Counted from the stretch's first letter, positions 37,257 through 45,760 are shown. The stretch is 64,000 bases of DNA from Brachybacterium fresconis (GCF_017876515.1 NZ_JAGIOC010000001.1:4216001-4280000), one strand, 5' to 3'. Notes: a model not told the origin generated them from the letters alone. Translations and numbers: made by a program.

Positions 37257-38528
37257 ATGACGACCACTGCCCCCGCCGCGACGACGCTGCGCAGAAACTC
37301 CGAATACGTCCGCTGGCTGATCGGGGACGTGCTGCTCGCCCTCGGCGCGAGCATCGGGGTCTTCGCGTTCCCGCTGGTGACGTACCTGGCCACCGGGTCG
37401 CTCGCGGCGACCGGTCTGGTGGGGCTCCTCGAGGGGGTCGGGGGCCTGATCGGGATGATCCCCGGCGGCCTGCTCGCCGACCGCTGCGAGCGCCGTCGAC
37501 TGCGTCTGATCGCGGGCGGCACCGGGGCGCTGATGCAGGCCGTGCTGATCGCCGTGCTGCTGATGGGCTGGGCGAGCGTGCCGACGCTCGCCGTCATCGC
37601 CTTCCTCGACCGGTTCCGCGGCACACTGCTGGGCAGCGCGTCGGATGCGATGCTCAAGCAGATCGTCCCGCCCGCCCATCTGCCGCGGGCCTTCGCGGTC
37701 AACGAGGGGCGGGACGCGGCCGTGGACATGATCTCCGGGCCCGTCGGCGGCGTCCTGGTCGGGATCGCGCTCTTCTGCCCACCGCTCGCGCAGCTGCTGG
37801 GCAACATCGGGTCCGTCGTCGCGACCCTCGCCATGAGGGGCCGCTACCGCCCGCGGGCCGAGGACGCCGTCCGGACCCGGGTGCGGGACGACCTGCGCGA
37901 GGCCTTCGCCTGGATCCTGTCCCAACGCATCCGGCTGCAGCTGCTGGGGGTCGCGATCACCGTGAACCTCGGCACGAACGGGCTGATCCTCACCGTGCTG
38001 CTGGACCTCGCCGCGGACGGCATCCCCGCCGGGAGGATCGGCCTGCTGAACACCGTGCTGGCGGCCTCGATCCTGCTCGGCGCGATCCTGGCCCCCCGTC
38101 TGGTCGAGCGGGTCCCCACGGGCGTGCTCACGATCGTCCCGGTCCTGGTGATCGCGGTGGTCGGGGTGTTCGTCCCCCTCGCCCCGGGCATGATCGCGAT
38201 CGGGGCGGCCTACGCGGTGATGGGAGTCGGGCTCGCCCCGCTGAACGCGGCCTCCCAGGGTTTCTTCATGCACCTCACCCCGGTGGCGATGCAGGGACGG
38301 ATCGGCTCGCTGATGGGACTGGTGGCGATGGGGCTGATGCCGCTCGCTCCCGCGGTCGCGGGATGGGGGCTGGATCTCGTCGGACCGCTGATCACGATGC
38401 TCGCGTTCGCCGGCGTCACCGCGGTCGGTGCCGCCGTGGCGCTGCTCGGGCCCGACCTGCGGCGGGTCCCGGTCGCCGCGCGGTGGGAGAGCTTCGCCCG
38501 GGACGAAGGGCTCGCCGCGGGGGAGTGA
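37257..38528 (+). CDS. MFS exporter, paralogue 2
   Basis: Major facilitator protein of 423 residues with twelve segments, closely similar to the protein at 35125-36393: compare RRNSEYVRWLIGDVLLALGA, GGLLADRCERRRLRLIAG, LDRFRGTLLGSASDAMLKQI and LNAASQGFFMHLTPVAMQGR. Both end in a matching GPDLRR(V/I)P...GLA motif. ATG at 37257 is preferred over an in-frame ATG 36 bases upstream because the -10 and operator would then lie inside the gene. It is probably controlled by the divergent ArsR-type regulator; whether paralogue 1 shares the control is unclear since no operator copy is seen before it. Confidence 0.87.
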   Translation: MTTTAPAATTLRRNSEYVRWLIGDVLLALGASIGVFAFPLVTYLATGSLAATGLVGLLEGVGGLIGMIPGGLLADRCERRRLRLIAGGTGALMQAVLIAVLLMGWASVPTLAVIAFLDRFRGTLLGSASDAMLKQIVPPAHLPRAFAVNEGRDAAVDMISGPVGGVLVGIALFCPPLAQLLGNIGSVVATLAMRGRYRPRAEDAVRTRVRDDLREAFAWILSQRIRLQLLGVAITVNLGTNGLILTVLLDLAADGIPAGRIGLLNTVLAASILLGAILAPRLVERVPTGVLTIVPVLVIAVVGVFVPLAPGMIAIGAAYAVMGVGLAPLNAASQGFFMHLTPVAMQGRIGSLMGLVAMGLMPLAPAVAGWGLDLVGPLITMLAFAGVTAVGAAVALLGPDLRRVPVAARWESFARDEGLAAGE

Positions 38529-38545
38529 GGACGAAGGGCCCGCGG

Positions 38546-39463
38546 TCAGGCCTCGTCCGCGTCGACGTCCGCCTCCCGCGTCGGCCGCAGGTCCCCGAAC
38601 CACTCCGCGGCCCGCTCCCGCCGCACGATCTGCTCCAGCCGACGACCGCGCAGCTGCACGGCGAGGACCGCCAGCAGCAGCGCGAGCACCCCGCCGCCCA
38701 GGGACCACAGCGCCGCGGTGGTCATGGTCGCGGCGTCCGGGCTCAGCAGCGTGATCAGCAGCACGGCCGCCCCCACGCAGATCGCGATGATCCCCAGGCC
38801 CACCAGCACGGCGGGCCCCAGCGAGCTCAGGATCGCGGGACCGGCCGATGCGCCCTGCAGCGGACGTCTCATCGGCAGGCCCCGTCCCAGCTGACCCGGC
38901 CGGTCCACGGCCCAGCCCAGCAGGGACCGGTCCCGACGACGGCTCGCGACCGTTCCGACGACCGCCGCGATGATCACCAGGACGGCGACCCCGATCAGGA
39001 ACGGCCCGGCGGACGGCGGCAGCGACGAGCGGCTCAGTCCGTCGGCCCGCAGGCCCAGGACGACCAGGGTGATGGCGAGGACCAGAGCCAGCAGCAGCAG
39101 CGCCCCCTCGAGGACCCGCAGCGGGAGCTGCCGGGCGGCGCGCTCGGCCTCCGCGGCGGAGGCGAGCTCGTCCTCGACCGGATCCGCACCCTCCTCGAGC
39201 ACCACCCGGCGCTCATCCGCCAGGCGCTCCATGAAGTCCTCGACCTGGGAGCCCGCGCGCAGGGAGACCGCGTACCGGGCCCGCTGGGCGGCCGTCAGCC
39301 ACGCCGTCATCACCATCGAGTCCGCCAGCGCCCGTTCCTGGGGCAGCTGGCTCGAGTTCGCGATCGCACGGATCCGTGCGGCCCGCCTCCCGGCGAGCAG
39401 CCCTCCCGAGGCGGCGGACGTACCGCGGGGGAGGTGCCGCGGCGGCGGGGGCGTGGTCATCAT
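38546..39463 (-). CDS. Unrecognised four-segment membrane protein
   Basis: Protein of 305 residues, family not recognised. Residues 1-115 are soluble, with ANSSQLPQERALADSMVMTA and a basic/acidic helical stretch. Four hydrophobic segments follow, in two hairpins (about 118-140, 153-174, 210-240 and 248-270), then an Arg/Glu-rich cytoplasmic tail ending DVDADEA. No signal peptide or enzymatic motif. Two adjacent ATGs could start it (39463 or 39460); GGAGG is very close to the first. It converges with the second MFS gene (17-base gap) and diverges from the FAD/NAD gene. Confidence 0.65.
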   Translation of the reverse strand: MMTTPPPPRHLPRGTSAASGGLLAGRRAARIRAIANSSQLPQERALADSMVMTAWLTAAQRARYAVSLRAGSQVEDFMERLADERRVVLEEGADPVEDELASAAEAERAARQLPLRVLEGALLLLALVLAITLVVLGLRADGLSRSSLPPSAGPFLIGVAVLVIIAAVVGTVASRRRDRSLLGWAVDRPGQLGRGLPMRRPLQGASAGPAILSSLGPAVLVGLGIIAICVGAAVLLITLLSPDAATMTTAALWSLGGGVLALLLAVLAVQLRGRRLEQIVRRERAAEWFGDLRPTREADVDADEA

Positions 39464-39514
39464 GCCTCCATGATCACAGACCTGGGCCCGCCCGGTGAGG
39501 CGCTCCGCCCGCGC

Positions 39515-39526
39515 CATACTGGGGGG
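39515..39526 (+). promoter_or_regulatory. Leaderless-type -10 before the FAD/NAD(P) gene
   Basis: CATACT at 39515-39520, then six G residues, then ATG at 39527. The G-run is not a usual ribosome-binding site. Confidence 0.45.
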
Positions 39527-41290
39527 ATGACCGTCGCCACCCCCGATCTCGCCCGCACCGTCGCCGTGATCGGGGCGGGGCCGCGGGGCACGGCGATCAT
39601 CGAGCGCCTGGTCGCCGCCTCCCACCGTCGCGACTGGCGCGGACCGCTGACCGTGCACCTGGTGGATCCCTTCGTCGGCCGCGGCGGCAGGGTCTGGCGG
39701 CACGACCAGTCCGAGGTGCTGCTGATGAACACCACCACCTGCCAGACCACGATGTATCCCGACGCCAGCTGCCACGCGGTGATGCCGTCCCTGCACTCCG
39801 AGACCCTCGCCGACCACCTCGCCGCGGAGGGCCTGGGTCCCGGCGACTTCGCCTCCCGCGCCGCCCATGGCCGTTACCTCGCCCGCGTGCTGGAGACCGC
39901 CGAGGCCGACGCGGACCCGGCCCGGCTGCGGATCGTCCACCACGGCGCCGAGGCGGTGGACATCACCGGGCCGGCCGACGGGATCCAGCGGGTGCGGCTC
40001 AGCGACAGCCGCGTGCTGCGGGCCGATGCCGTGGCCCTCGCCCTCGGCCACCTGCCCACCGCGCTCGGCCCCCGCTCCCAGCAGCTCGCCGACGCCGCCG
40101 TCCGTCACGGCCTGGTCCACCTCGGTCCCGACAACCCGCTCGAGGTGGATTACGTCTCGCTGCTGGGCCGCGAGTCGATCGCCGTGCAGGGCCTGGGCCT
40201 GAACTTCTACGACGCGGTCGGCATGCTCACCGCCGCCGCCGGCGGCCGCTTCGTCCCCGACGACCGCGCCCCCTCGGGACTGCGCTACCTGCCCGGCGGC
40301 GATGAGCCGCGCCTCGTCGTCGGCTCCCGCTCCGGCATGGTCTACCGCCCCAAGCCCGATCTCGGCCCCGAGCCGCCCGCCCCGCACTCCCCGCAGATCC
40401 TCACCGGCGAGCGGGTGCTGGAGCTGGCGGTGCGTTCGGCGGGCGTCGACCACGAGCGGGAGGTGATGCCGCTGATCCTCGCCGAGCTGCGCCGGGCGCT
40501 CGCCGGGGCCGGCTTCGCCGAGCTCGCCACCGACGAGGTGCTGCTGCGATGGCTGTTCCCCTTCGGCCGACGCGGCGGTGAGACGGCCGAGGCCCACCGG
40601 CGCACCCGCGAGGTGCTGCGCGGCTCCCTGCGCGCGGCCACCGATCCCGATCCCGCCTGGGTGCTCGTCTACCGGGTGCTGATCGCCATGCGCACCCAGG
40701 TGAACCGGCTCATCGACCTGGGGGCGTACACCACCGACTCCGTGCGCCGCGACATCGACGGACACCTGCGCAACGCCTTCGCCTCCTGGGCCTCCGGCCC
40801 GCCCGTGGCGCGGGTGCGCCAGCTGCTCGCCCTCGAGGAAGCAGGACTGGTGCGGTTCCTCGGGCCGCGCATGCACCTGGACATCGACGATGAGGCGGGG
40901 CGCTTCGCGGCGCGGGGGGCCGACGGCCCGGCCATCCTGTGCGACGGCGTGCTCGAGGCGCACCTTCCGCCGGTGGACCTGCCCGCCTACCGCAGCGCCC
41001 TGATCGGGGCGTGGCGCGAGCGCGGGGAGGTCCAGAAGGATTCCTGGGCCTCCCGCGGCAGCCGCCGACGGATGCTGACCGGATCCATCGCCGTGGACGG
41101 GCTCTACGCCCCCATCGGGACGGACGGGACCGTCTACGAGCGGCGCCTGCTGGTGGGGGTCCCGGTGTCCACCGCGCAGCCCGGCTCGGCGATCACCGCC
41201 GAACCCGGCACCTCCGCGCAGCTGCTGCGCCACGCCGAGGCCGTCGCCCTGCGTCTGGCCCGGGCCGGGGGAGCACTGGGCGATCTGTGA
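39527..41290 (+). CDS. FAD/NAD(P)-binding protein, uncharacterised (PF13454-like)
   Basis: Putative flavoprotein of 587 residues. The N-terminal dinucleotide fold has AVIGAGPRGTAIIERLVAA (about 14-32), followed by HLVDPFVGRGGRVWRHDQSE and LLMNTTTCQTTMYPDAS. A second binding element ALALGHLP and GLNFYDAVGMLTAAAGGRF come later. The pattern fits the FAD-NAD(P)-binding family common in actinobacteria, whose substrate is unknown (N-hydroxylating or oxidase activities have been suggested). No partner gene is nearby. A leaderless -10 fixes the start. Confidence 0.8.
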   Translation: MTVATPDLARTVAVIGAGPRGTAIIERLVAASHRRDWRGPLTVHLVDPFVGRGGRVWRHDQSEVLLMNTTTCQTTMYPDASCHAVMPSLHSETLADHLAAEGLGPGDFASRAAHGRYLARVLETAEADADPARLRIVHHGAEAVDITGPADGIQRVRLSDSRVLRADAVALALGHLPTALGPRSQQLADAAVRHGLVHLGPDNPLEVDYVSLLGRESIAVQGLGLNFYDAVGMLTAAAGGRFVPDDRAPSGLRYLPGGDEPRLVVGSRSGMVYRPKPDLGPEPPAPHSPQILTGERVLELAVRSAGVDHEREVMPLILAELRRALAGAGFAELATDEVLLRWLFPFGRRGGETAEAHRRTREVLRGSLRAATDPDPAWVLVYRVLIAMRTQVNRLIDLGAYTTDSVRRDIDGHLRNAFASWASGPPVARVRQLLALEEAGLVRFLGPRMHLDIDDEAGRFAARGADGPAILCDGVLEAHLPPVDLPAYRSALIGAWRERGEVQKDSWASRGSRRRMLTGSIAVDGLYAPIGTDGTVYERRLLVGVPVSTAQPGSAITAEPGTSAQLLRHAEAVALRLARAGGALGDL

Positions 41291-41329
41291 CCCGCGCCCC
41301 GTGACCCGCAGGCGACGGGCCGACGGTGG

Positions 41330-41341
41330 CACGATGGCCGT
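41330..41341 (+). promoter_or_regulatory. Leaderless-type -10 before dapE
   Basis: CACGAT at 41330-41335, six bases (GGCCGT), ATG at 41342. The CA start deviates from TANNNT, but pgi has nearly the same arrangement, including the same GGCCGT spacer. Confidence 0.45.
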
Positions 41342-42451
41342 ATGCACACTGCTCCCGCGCCCGTCCTGGACCCTCACGCCGACATCGTCGAGCTGACCGC
41401 CGCGATCGTCGACATCGAATCGGTCTCCGGGAACGAGGCGGCGCTCGCCGATGCGGTCGAGGCCGCGCTGCGCACCCACGCCGATCACCTCGAGGTGATC
41501 CGCGACGGGGACACGGTCATCGCCCGCACCCACCGCGGTCTGGACCGCCGGGTGCTGCTGGCCGGCCACCTCGACACCGTCCCGGTGGCGGACAACCTGC
41601 CGTCGACCCGACGCACCCGAGCCGGCCGCGAGGAGCTCGTCGGGCGCGGCAGCTGCGACATGAAGGGCGGCGTCGCGGTGTTCCTGCAGCTCGCGGTCGA
41701 GGCCGTCACCGCCCCCGTCGACCTCACCTGGGTGTTCTACGACCATGAGGAGGTCGCGGCCGCGGACAACTCCCTGACCCGCATCGCCGCCGAGCATCCC
41801 GACCATCTCTCGGCGGACTTCGCGATCCTCGGCGAGCCGACCTCGGCCGGCGTCGAGGGCGGCTGCAAGGGCACCATGAAGCTCGCCGTCACCGCGCGCG
41901 GCATCGCCGCCCACTCGGCCCGCGACTGGGTGGGGGACAACGCGATCCACCACCTCGCGCCGGTGCTCGAGCGCCTGGCCGCCTACGAGGCCCGCCGCGC
42001 CGTGATCGACGGGCTCGAGTACCGCGAGTGCCTCAATGCCGTGGAGATCTCCGGCGGTATCGCCGGCAACGTGATCCCCGATCGCGCCACCGCCCTGCTG
42101 AACTACCGCTTCGCGCCCGACACCTCCGTCGAGCAGGCCGAGGCGCATGTGCGCGAGGTGCTGGCCGGGCTCGACCTCGAGATCACGATCACGGACTCCG
42201 CCGCCGGCGCGCTGCCGGGACTCTCCGACCCCGCCGCGGCGGACTTCCTCGCCGCCCTGGGGGAGGACGTCACCCTCGCCGCCAAGCAGGGCTGGACCGA
42301 TGTGGCCCGCTTCGCCGCCCTGGGGACCCCGGCGGTGAACTTCGGGCCCGGTGATCCGCTGCTCGCCCACACCGACGACGAGCACGTGCCGCTGACCGAC
42401 CTCCGCTCGACCCGCGAGGTCCTGGGCCGCTGGCTGGGAGTCACCCGCTGA
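41342..42451 (+). CDS. dapE: DapE, succinyl-diaminopimelate desuccinylase
   Basis: Zinc-dependent M20-family hydrolase that releases LL-DAP from its succinyl form. It has 369 residues. Metal and catalytic residues are visible: LAGHLDTVPV (His and catalytic Asp), GRGSCDMKGG (bridging Asp), YDHEEVAA (catalytic Glu and metal Glu), LGEPTSAGVEGGCKGTMKL, and HTDDEHV at the end. The dimerisation domain is about 180-290. Stop and the permease start overlap by one base (TGATG). With dapC and dapD in this window, three succinylase-branch steps are encoded. Confidence 0.93.
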   Translation: MHTAPAPVLDPHADIVELTAAIVDIESVSGNEAALADAVEAALRTHADHLEVIRDGDTVIARTHRGLDRRVLLAGHLDTVPVADNLPSTRRTRAGREELVGRGSCDMKGGVAVFLQLAVEAVTAPVDLTWVFYDHEEVAAADNSLTRIAAEHPDHLSADFAILGEPTSAGVEGGCKGTMKLAVTARGIAAHSARDWVGDNAIHHLAPVLERLAAYEARRAVIDGLEYRECLNAVEISGGIAGNVIPDRATALLNYRFAPDTSVEQAEAHVREVLAGLDLEITITDSAAGALPGLSDPAAADFLAALGEDVTLAAKQGWTDVARFAALGTPAVNFGPGDPLLAHTDDEHVPLTDLRSTREVLGRWLGVTR

Positions 42452-43809
42452 TGAGCGCCGACGGCACGGGCTCCCTGCACCGCAGCCTCGGCCTGCCGCA
42501 GCTGCTCGCCTACGGCCTGGTCTTCATCGGTCCGGCCGCCGCGGTGGGTGTCTGGGGCACGCTGGATGCGGTCTCCGGCGGCGTGGTGCCGGTGGTCTAC
42601 CTGGTGGCCACGATCGTCATGGCGCTGACCGCGTCGAGCTATGCGCTGATGTCCGCGGCGGTGCCGCGCGCCGGCAGCGTCTTCGCCTATGCCTCCGAGG
42701 GCATCGGCCGCCGCACCGGCCACATGGGCGGGTGGATGATGCTGCTGGACTACCTGCTCATCCCCTCGGTCGCCTACCTCTTCAGCGGCATCGCCCTGCA
42801 CTCGCTGCTCCCGCAGATCCCGGTGTGGGTGTTCGTGATCGCCGCGGTCGTGATCTCGACCGGGCTGAACCTCACCGGGGTCACGGTGACGGCCTGGGTC
42901 TCCACCGTGGTGGTGATCGCCGAGGTGGTGGTCCTGGCCGCCGTCCTCGTCGTCGGGATCTGGGTGCTGGCGACCGCCGGCCCGACCCGCGGCTGGCTCG
43001 ACCCGCTCACCGGCGGGGCGGCCGGACTGGATGCGGGTCTCGTGCTCAGCGCCGTCAGCATCGCCGTGCTGTCCTATCTCGGCTTCGACGCCCTGGCCAC
43101 CTTCGCCGAGGAGACCCGCGGGGGCGCGAAGGTCGTCGGGCGGGCCACCCTCGTCTGCCTCGTCGTGGCCGGCTTCCTGTTCATCCTCCAGTCCTACGTC
43201 GGGGCGCTGCTGTCCCCGCTGACCACCGCGGAGCTGCAGGCCGACCCCTCGCTGCAGGGCGACGCCTACTACGCCATGGTCGACTCCGAGATCTCCCCCC
43301 TGCTGCACGCCCTGCTGTCGCTGGCCAAGGGCATCGGAGCGATCTTCAGCGCCCTGGTGGGACAGGCCGCCGCCAGCCGCATCATCTGGGACATGGGGCG
43401 ATCCGGCTCCCTGCCGCGCGTCTTCTCCCGCCTGTCGGCCCGCACCGGCGTCCCGGTGGTCGGCGTGCTCGTGGCCTCCGCCGGGAACGTCCTGGTCGCC
43501 GGGTGGGCCTCCACCCGCGGGGACGGTCTGAACCTGGTCTCCTCGATGGTCGACGTCGGCGCCATCACCGGGTTCGTGCTCGTGCACGCCTCCGTGATCG
43601 GCTACTTCGTGGTGCGCCGACGCGGGGGAGCGGTGCGCCCGATGCGGCACCTGGTCATCCCCGTGCTCGGCGCCGGCCTGCTGATCGTCGTGCTGGTCGC
43701 CGCCAGCCCGGTGGCGCTGGTCGTCGGCGCGATCTGGGCCGTGCTGGGCGTCGTGGTCCTGCTCCTGCGGCGACCGAGCACCCGCACAGCCGATACGCTT
43801 CGACGATGA
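42451..43809 (+). CDS. APC-family amino acid permease
   Basis: Membrane transporter of 452 residues with twelve hydrophobic segments. The APC signature in segment 1 is GLPQLLAYGLVFIGPAAAVG, followed by VPRAGSVFAYASEGIGRRTG, a conserved APC segment 3 motif, and YLGFDALATFAEETRGGAKVV, the usual loop between segments 6 and 7. It is likely an amino-acid or amine/proton symporter. It is coupled to dapE by a one-base overlap, which may link it to DAP/lysine supply, but this is only inference. The next gene overlaps by four bases. Confidence 0.85.
   Translation: MSADGTGSLHRSLGLPQLLAYGLVFIGPAAAVGVWGTLDAVSGGVVPVVYLVATIVMALTASSYALMSAAVPRAGSVFAYASEGIGRRTGHMGGWMMLLDYLLIPSVAYLFSGIALHSLLPQIPVWVFVIAAVVISTGLNLTGVTVTAWVSTVVVIAEVVVLAAVLVVGIWVLATAGPTRGWLDPLTGGAAGLDAGLVLSAVSIAVLSYLGFDALATFAEETRGGAKVVGRATLVCLVVAGFLFILQSYVGALLSPLTTAELQADPSLQGDAYYAMVDSEISPLLHALLSLAKGIGAIFSALVGQAAASRIIWDMGRSGSLPRVFSRLSARTGVPVVGVLVASAGNVLVAGWASTRGDGLNLVSSMVDVGAITGFVLVHASVIGYFVVRRRGGAVRPMRHLVIPVLGAGLLIVVLVAASPVALVVGAIWAVLGVVVLLLRRPSTRTADTLRR
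43794..43805 (+). promoter_or_regulatory. Leaderless-type -10 within the permease gene, before the LOG gene
   Basis: TACGCT at 43794-43799, six bases, ATG at 43806. It lies inside the last codons of the permease gene, so the LOG gene may be read both from the operon and from this internal promoter. Confidence 0.45.
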
Positions 43810-44543
43810 CGCCCGAGGAACGAGCACGCCACCGCAAGGGGCCCGTCACGCTGCGCGGCACCCAGCGCCCCGAGCGCACCACGGACCAGCGACTGCTGGA
43901 GGAGTCCGGGCCCGGGGACTGGGTCCACTCCGATCCCTGGCGGGTGCTGCGCATCCAGTCCGAGTTCGTCGAGGGCTTCGGGGCGCTGGCCGAGCTGGGC
44001 CCGGCCATCTCGATCTTCGGCTCCGCCCGACTCGGCCCGGAGCATCCCTACTACCGGTGCGCGCTCGAGATCGCCCACGGCGTGGTCGACCTCGGCTACG
44101 CCGTGATCACCGGAGGCGGCCCCGGCATCATGGAGGCCGGCAACCGAGGCGCCCAGGAGGCGGGCGGCGTCTCCGTCGGCCTCGGGATCGAGCTGCCCCA
44201 TGAGGAGGGGATGAACGAGTATGTCGACCTCGGGGTCGACTTCCGGTACTTCTTCGCCCGCAAGACCATGTTCGTGAAGTACTCCAGCGGCTTCGTGGTG
44301 ATGCCCGGCGGCTTCGGCACCTTCGATGAGCTGTTCGAGGCGCTGTGCCTGATGCAGACCCACAAGATCGACCTGTTCCCGGTGGTGCTGGTGGGGCGCT
44401 CGTACTGGCAGGGCCTGCTGGACTGGCTGGGCGGCGCCGTCCTCGAGGGCGGGACGATCAACGCGGTCGACGTCGATCTGCTGCGTGTCGTGGACACCGC
44501 CGAGGAGGCGCTCGAGGTGCTCCGTGAGGCCACCGACCGATGA
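43806..44543 (+). CDS. LOG-family protein (TIGR00730), Rossmann-fold phosphoribohydrolase
   Basis: Cytoplasmic protein of 245 residues in the Lonely Guy family. Plant and mycobacterial members release cytokinin bases from nucleoside monophosphates, and others act as nucleotide 5'-phosphoribohydrolases. Motifs: GGGPGIMEAGNRGA at 103-116, FFARKTMFVKYS, and the signature PGGFGTFDE at 167-175, which holds the catalytic glutamate. An N-terminal extension of about 60 residues precedes the core. Position after dapE matches the mycobacterial order (Rv1202-Rv1205). It overlaps both neighbours by four bases. Confidence 0.88.
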   Translation: MTPEERARHRKGPVTLRGTQRPERTTDQRLLEESGPGDWVHSDPWRVLRIQSEFVEGFGALAELGPAISIFGSARLGPEHPYYRCALEIAHGVVDLGYAVITGGGPGIMEAGNRGAQEAGGVSVGLGIELPHEEGMNEYVDLGVDFRYFFARKTMFVKYSSGFVVMPGGFGTFDELFEALCLMQTHKIDLFPVVLVGRSYWQGLLDWLGGAVLEGGTINAVDVDLLRVVDTAEEALEVLREATDR

Positions 44544-44701
44544 CCGCCGTCAGCCCGATCGTGCTGCTCCTGCTGCTGGTCGCAGCGGTGGTGGCGGTGC
44601 TCATGGTGCTGCTCGCCCAGGGTCGGATCGGCGACGGGATCGAGGCCCCGCGGCGCCGCCGGAGACGCCGGCGTACGAACCGCTCGCGGAACCTGAGATA
44701 A
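44540..44701 (+). CDS. Small single-pass membrane protein, 53 residues
   Basis: MTAVSPIV starts a strongly hydrophobic segment of about 20 residues (Leu/Val/Ala, 5-26). A short loop GRIGDGIEAP follows, then eight consecutive arginines and an end in RNLR. The start overlaps the LOG stop by four bases (ATGA). Relatives often carry here a slightly longer protein with a membrane segment and a DivIVA-like C-terminus (cf. Rv1209); that C-terminal part is absent here. The predicted -10 of the next gene overlaps its stop codon. Its function is unknown; the topology suggests a membrane anchor with a basic cytoplasmic end. Confidence 0.6.
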   Translation: MTAVSPIVLLLLLVAAVVAVLMVLLAQGRIGDGIEAPRRRRRRRRTNRSRNLR

Positions 44702-44702
44702 T
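44694..44702 (+). promoter_or_regulatory. Extended -10 before the DUF3117 gene
   Basis: TGAGATAAT is an extended -10 (TGn plus GATAAT), unusually AT-rich for this genome. It overlaps the stop codon of the 53-residue gene and would give a leader of about 72 bases before the DUF3117 start. Confidence 0.5.
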
Positions 44703-44780
44703 AGCCACCGTACGCGCGCTGTCCGAGGCCCCGTCCGGGGGAGCCCCTCGCAGGCAGCGACACCATCAAGGAGGCACGCC

Positions 44781-44951
44781 ATGGCTGCTATGAAGCCGCG
44801 CACCGGGGACGGTCCGCTCGAGGTCGTGGAGGAGGGACGCAGCATCATCATGCGCGTCCCGCTCGAGGGGGGCGGCCGTCTGGTCGTCGAGATCGCCGCG
44901 TCGGAGGCCGTGGAGCTTCATGACGCGCTGAAGGGCGTGATCCCGTCCTGA
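44781..44951 (+). CDS. DUF3117 protein, 56 residues
   Basis: Small conserved actinobacterial protein. It reads MAAMKPRTGDGPLEVVEE, then GRSIIMRVPLEGGGRLVVEI, and ends LHDALKGVIPS; this is the DUF3117 pattern of two beta strands and a helix. AAGGAGG stands six bases before the ATG, the strongest ribosome-binding site in the window, suggesting high expression. Function is unknown. In mycobacteria (Rv1211) it has a similar position after the LOG gene. A strong hairpin follows. Confidence 0.92.
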   Translation: MAAMKPRTGDGPLEVVEEGRSIIMRVPLEGGGRLVVEIAASEAVELHDALKGVIPS

Positions 44952-44973
44952 CCCGTTGAACGGCTCGTGAGGA

Positions 44974-45002
44974 CGGCCCCGCACCGGTTCGGTGCGGGGC
45001 CG
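44974..45002. terminator. Bidirectional terminator after DUF3117
   Basis: A 13-base perfect stem (44974-44986 with 44990-45002) closes a 3-base loop GTT; core CCCCGCACC/GGTGCGGGG. It lies between the convergent DUF3117 and O-methyltransferase genes. Confidence 0.8.
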
Positions 45003-45012
45003 CCCTGCGTCG

Positions 45013-45675
45013 TCAGCGTCGGGCGGGCCGCAGCACCGCGGCGAGCACCCCGTCGCCGCTGCCGGTCAGCGCCGGCATCAGGTCCTCCGATGCGGAGACG
45101 GCCCGCAGCACCTCGCGCACCGAGCGGGTCCGCGCATCGCGTGCCGTGGGGTCGGCGACCCGGTCGTGATAGAGGGCGTGGGGGATCACCAGCACTCCGC
45201 CGGGACGCAGCAGGCGCCGGGCGTGCTCGAGCAGATCCAGGGCGTGCGGAGCCTGGGCCGGGAAGCTCACCAGGTCGTAGGCGTGATCGGTGAGGCGGCC
45301 GACGACGTCGCGCGGGCTGCCGGCGATGGTCCGCACCCGCGGGGAGCGGATCTGCGCCTCGGCGAAGGACACCCGTGCGGCGCGCTGATTCTCGACCTCC
45401 GGGTCGATGGTGGTCAGCACTCCGTCGGGGTGCATGCCCGCGAGCAGGTAGAGGGAGCCGACGCCGCTGCCGGTGCCGATCTCGACGGCCGACCGGGCCT
45501 GCACCGCGGCGGCGAGCACCCGCATCAGCGCCCCGGCGCCGGGCAGGACCGGGGTCGCGCCCAGCTCGTTGCCCCGCTCCCGGGCGCGGGCGAGGACGCC
45601 GTCGTCGGAGAAGAGCAGCGCCTCGTCGACGAACTCCTCGCCATGGGCCCAGCTGGTCACCTTTCCCGACGACAT
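45013..45675 (-). CDS. SAM-dependent O-methyltransferase (class I, OMT type 3)
   Basis: Soluble methyltransferase of 220 residues. The SAM motif is AVEIGTGSGVGSLYLLAGM (about 63-81), followed by TTIDPEVENQRAARVSFAEA and, before the end, LRPGGVLVIPHAL. It resembles the methyltransferase next to sigE in mycobacteria and corynebacteria (Rv1220c). Here no sigma factor gene is adjacent; the tatB gene is divergent from it with a 132-base gap. Substrate is unknown. GGAAGGAAG precedes the ATG. Confidence 0.87.
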   Translation of the reverse strand: MSSGKVTSWAHGEEFVDEALLFSDDGVLARARERGNELGATPVLPGAGALMRVLAAAVQARSAVEIGTGSGVGSLYLLAGMHPDGVLTTIDPEVENQRAARVSFAEAQIRSPRVRTIAGSPRDVVGRLTDHAYDLVSFPAQAPHALDLLEHARRLLRPGGVLVIPHALYHDRVADPTARDARTRSVREVLRAVSASEDLMPALTGSGDGVLAAVLRPARR

Positions 45676-45760
45676 GTGCGCTTCCTTCCGATGGTCCGTA
45701 CGAACGCGCCCAGACTATGCCAACAAGCCGCCCTGGCTGGGAACCCGGGGGCCGCCGCGA

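Noticed and set aside
44540..44793. Frameshift hypothesis: the 53-residue protein continuing into another frame (AAPPETPAYEPLAEP)
   Set aside because: The alternative frame uses two consecutive ATA codons and has weak third-position GC bias. It also runs through the DUF3117 ribosome-binding site and into its start, so it is not convincing as coding.
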